Shown here: positions 62,739 through 64,000 of the stretch, one piece after another
Numbering within the stretch: the stretch's first letter is position 1
How the letters are laid out: each line of letters starts with the position of its first letter
From: Sphingomonas sp. PAMC 26621
GTDB taxonomy: Bacteria > Pseudomonadota > Alphaproteobacteria > Sphingomonadales > Sphingomonadaceae
Direction of reading: 5' to 3'
Length of the DNA stretch: 64,000 bases
Assembly: GCF_000251145.1 (NCBI RefSeq)
Contig: NZ_AIDW01000037.1
Location: forward strand, 124,001 to 188,000
Program-made: the position numbers and the translations under genes
Notes under the pieces: model-generated
Database searches by the model: none
Told to the model about the DNA's origin: nothing
The model's input: the letters and a program-made list of their open reading frames with translations, nothing else

Positions 62739-63869
62739 ATGACACCCCGCGACCTCGCCCTGTTTCACGCCCACGGCGGACGGGTCGAGGCTGCGCGGGC
62801 CGCGTTCGGGGGGGCGGACTGGATCGACCTGTCGACCGGGATCGCGCCCTGGGCGTGGCCGGTGGCGGGGGTCGATCCGGGTTGGGAGCGGCTGCCCGAG
62901 CCGGGGGCGATCGCCGCACTCGAGGCGGCGGCGGCGGCGGCGTTCGGGGTGGCCGATCCGGCGCAGGTCGTCGCGGTGCCGGGGACCGACCTTGCGATGC
63001 GGGTGCTGGCACCGCTACTGGGCGCGAAACGGTCGAGCTTGGTGCGGCCGGGCTATGCGGGGCATCTGGCGGCGTGGCCGGATGCGGTGGCGGTTTTGGC
63101 GGATGCGGTGGATGCATTGGCAGGGGGTCAGGCTCTCCCCCACCCCACGCGTCACCCCGGGCTTGGCCCGGGGTCCACCGTGCCGCGCGATCAAGGGCCG
63201 GCGGATACGCACCCCGGTGGACCCCGGGCCAAGCCCGGGGTGACGGCGGGATTTGCGGAGCGCGGCGCGCTCAACGACGCCGACCTGCTGGTGCTCGCCT
63301 CGCCCGCCAATCCCGATGGACGCGTCACCGATCCCGCGCTGCTGCGCGCACTCGCGGCGACGATGACCGTCGTCGTGGACGAAGCCTATGCCGACCCCGC
63401 CCCCGCCCTCTGCCCGCACGCGAGCGACCGGCTGATCGTGCTGCGGTCGTTCGGGAAATTCTACGGGCTCCCCGGCGTGCGGCTCGGCTTCGTCGTTGCC
63501 GGTCAGAATCTTGCAACGCGTTTGCGGACGCTGCTCGGCGACTGGCCGGTCTCGTCCGCCGCGGTCGCGATCGGAACGGCGGGGTATCGCGACGACCGCT
63601 GGCGCCAGGCGCAAGCCTCGCGGATCGCGGAGACCGGCACGCTGCTCGACGAAGTGCTGCGCGACGCCGGGCTCGACCTGATCGGCCACGCGCCGTTGTT
63701 CCGACTGATTGCCTGCAAGGCGGCAACCCGCCTGTTCGAGACGCTCGCGCGCCACGCGATCCTGACCCGCCCCTTCGCCGATCAGCCCGACCGGCTCCGC
63801 ATCGGCCTGCCGCGCGGTGCGGCTGGCCTCGTCCGTCTTGCCACCGCGCTTGAGGAGTTCCCACGATGA
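62739..63869 (+). CDS. cobC: CobC/CobD-type threonine-phosphate decarboxylase (with in-frame palindromic repeat)
   Basis: A PLP enzyme of the aminotransferase fold that makes aminopropanol phosphate for cobalamin. 376 residues, about 40-50 longer than expected. Motifs are DLSTGIAPWAW, LASPANPDGRV and the PLP Lys in SFGKFYGLPGVRLGF. Residues about 129-180 are a Pro/Gly-rich insert encoded by a family A palindromic repeat (63151-63244) between AVDALAG and DADLLVLASPAN. It begins 8 bp after btuB and overlaps cobO by four bases. Confidence 0.92.
   Translation: MTPRDLALFHAHGGRVEAARAAFGGADWIDLSTGIAPWAWPVAGVDPGWERLPEPGAIAALEAAAAAAFGVADPAQVVAVPGTDLAMRVLAPLLGAKRSSLVRPGYAGHLAAWPDAVAVLADAVDALAGGQALPHPTRHPGLGPGSTVPRDQGPADTHPGGPRAKPGVTAGFAERGALNDADLLVLASPANPDGRVTDPALLRALAATMTVVVDEAYADPAPALCPHASDRLIVLRSFGKFYGLPGVRLGFVVAGQNLATRLRTLLGDWPVSSAAVAIGTAGYRDDRWRQAQASRIAETGTLLDEVLRDAGLDLIGHAPLFRLIACKAATRLFETLARHAILTRPFADQPDRLRIGLPRGAAGLVRLATALEEFPR
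63151..63244. repeat. Palindromic repeat inside cobC (family A)
   Basis: GTCACCCCGGGCTTGGCCCG followed by GGGTCCACC pairs with GGTGGACCCCGGGCCAAGCC followed by CGGGGTGAC. The element is complete, about 29 bp per arm, and keeps the reading frame open. Confidence 0.9.
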
Positions 63870-64000
63870 CCGAGACCCCCGAGGATTTCGCCCGCCACAA
63901 TGCGCGCAGCAAGCGTATCGCCGCCGCGCGCGAGCGGATGCAGGCGCGCCGCACGCTCGAGCGCGGGTTGCTGATCGTCCACACCGGCAACGGCAAGGGC
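63866..64000 (+). CDS. cobO: Cob(I)yrinic acid a,c-diamide adenosyltransferase (partial)
   Basis: The first 45 codons only, and the window ends inside the gene. The N-terminus MTETPEDFARHNARSK and the P-loop start LLIVHTGNGKG match CobO/BtuR, which attaches the adenosyl group to cobalt. It overlaps the cobC stop (ATGA). Confidence 0.9.
   Translation, partial: MTETPEDFARHNARSKRIAAARERMQARRTLERGLLIVHTGNGKG

Overview
The window is high-GC chromosomal DNA from an alphaproteobacterium, most likely a Sphingomonas or close Sphingomonadaceae relative. The evidence is a MipZ-type division ATPase, PEPxxWA-CTERM proteins, a Coq4-like protein, a BtuB/CobU/CobC/CobO block behind a cobalamin riboswitch, and several families of palindromic intergenic repeats. 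Much of the window is housekeeping: panC, mipZ, phosphomannomutase, gyrB, recF, nth, dapB, era, rlmN, dnaN and a class A penicillin-binding protein. I see no transposase, integrase or CRISPR array.

Layout. 0-5 kb: Sel1-repeat protein, panC, mipZ, J-domain protein, phosphomannomutase, DnaQ-like exonuclease. 5-10.3 kb: a signalling cluster (CHASE3 histidine kinase, stand-alone receiver, receiver-kinase, then a membrane protein and a chemoreceptor). 10.3-21.6 kb: methyltransferase, DUF808 protein, a PEP-CTERM protein with a sigma-54 promoter, gyrB, SPFH protein, OmpA-like protein with an EF-hand-like loop, recF, Coq4. 21.8-28 kb: cell-surface genes (GT-C glycosyltransferase, two more PEP-CTERM proteins, an L,D-transpeptidase, a CAP protein, a glycoside-hydrolase-like protein). 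28.2-30.4 kb is a decay zone with a pseudogene and the collapsed remains of a giant adhesin (LEPR motif) and its M50/HlyD exporter. 30.5-35.4 kb holds a divergent O-acylation cassette (FkbH-like HAD protein, acyl carrier protein, SGNH protein, MBOAT acyltransferase). 35.8-41.6 kb is one giant DUF4011-helicase-Vsr-DUF3320 gene of the Hhe antiviral type, followed by two small genes and tRNA-Arg(CCG). 42.8-53.3 kb is mostly core, with a SorAB-like sulfite dehydrogenase next to a TauE/SafE exporter. 53.5-57.8 kb holds an SDR/TetR pair, an SDR fragment, a surface lipoprotein and a phosphatase pair. 57.9-64 kb holds an outer-membrane barrel, dnaN and the B12 locus, cut off inside cobO.

Functional links. 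FkbH-like proteins are known to load a glyceryl unit from 1,3-bisphosphoglycerate onto a carrier protein. Placing FkbH and ACP beside an MBOAT and an SGNH protein therefore suggests a membrane system that decorates an extracellular polymer, perhaps with glycerate as in native gellan-type sphingans. That is an inference. The PEP-CTERM genes share sigma-54-type promoters in two of three cases. The B12 riboswitch controls btuB and probably the cob genes behind it.

Sequence quality. Three conserved genes (mipZ, the DUF808 gene and the sulfite dehydrogenase catalytic subunit) each need exactly one extra base to read as a complete family member. All three look like missing bases in G/C-rich runs, so uncorrected assembly errors are the likeliest cause. 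A palindromic repeat sits in frame inside cobC.
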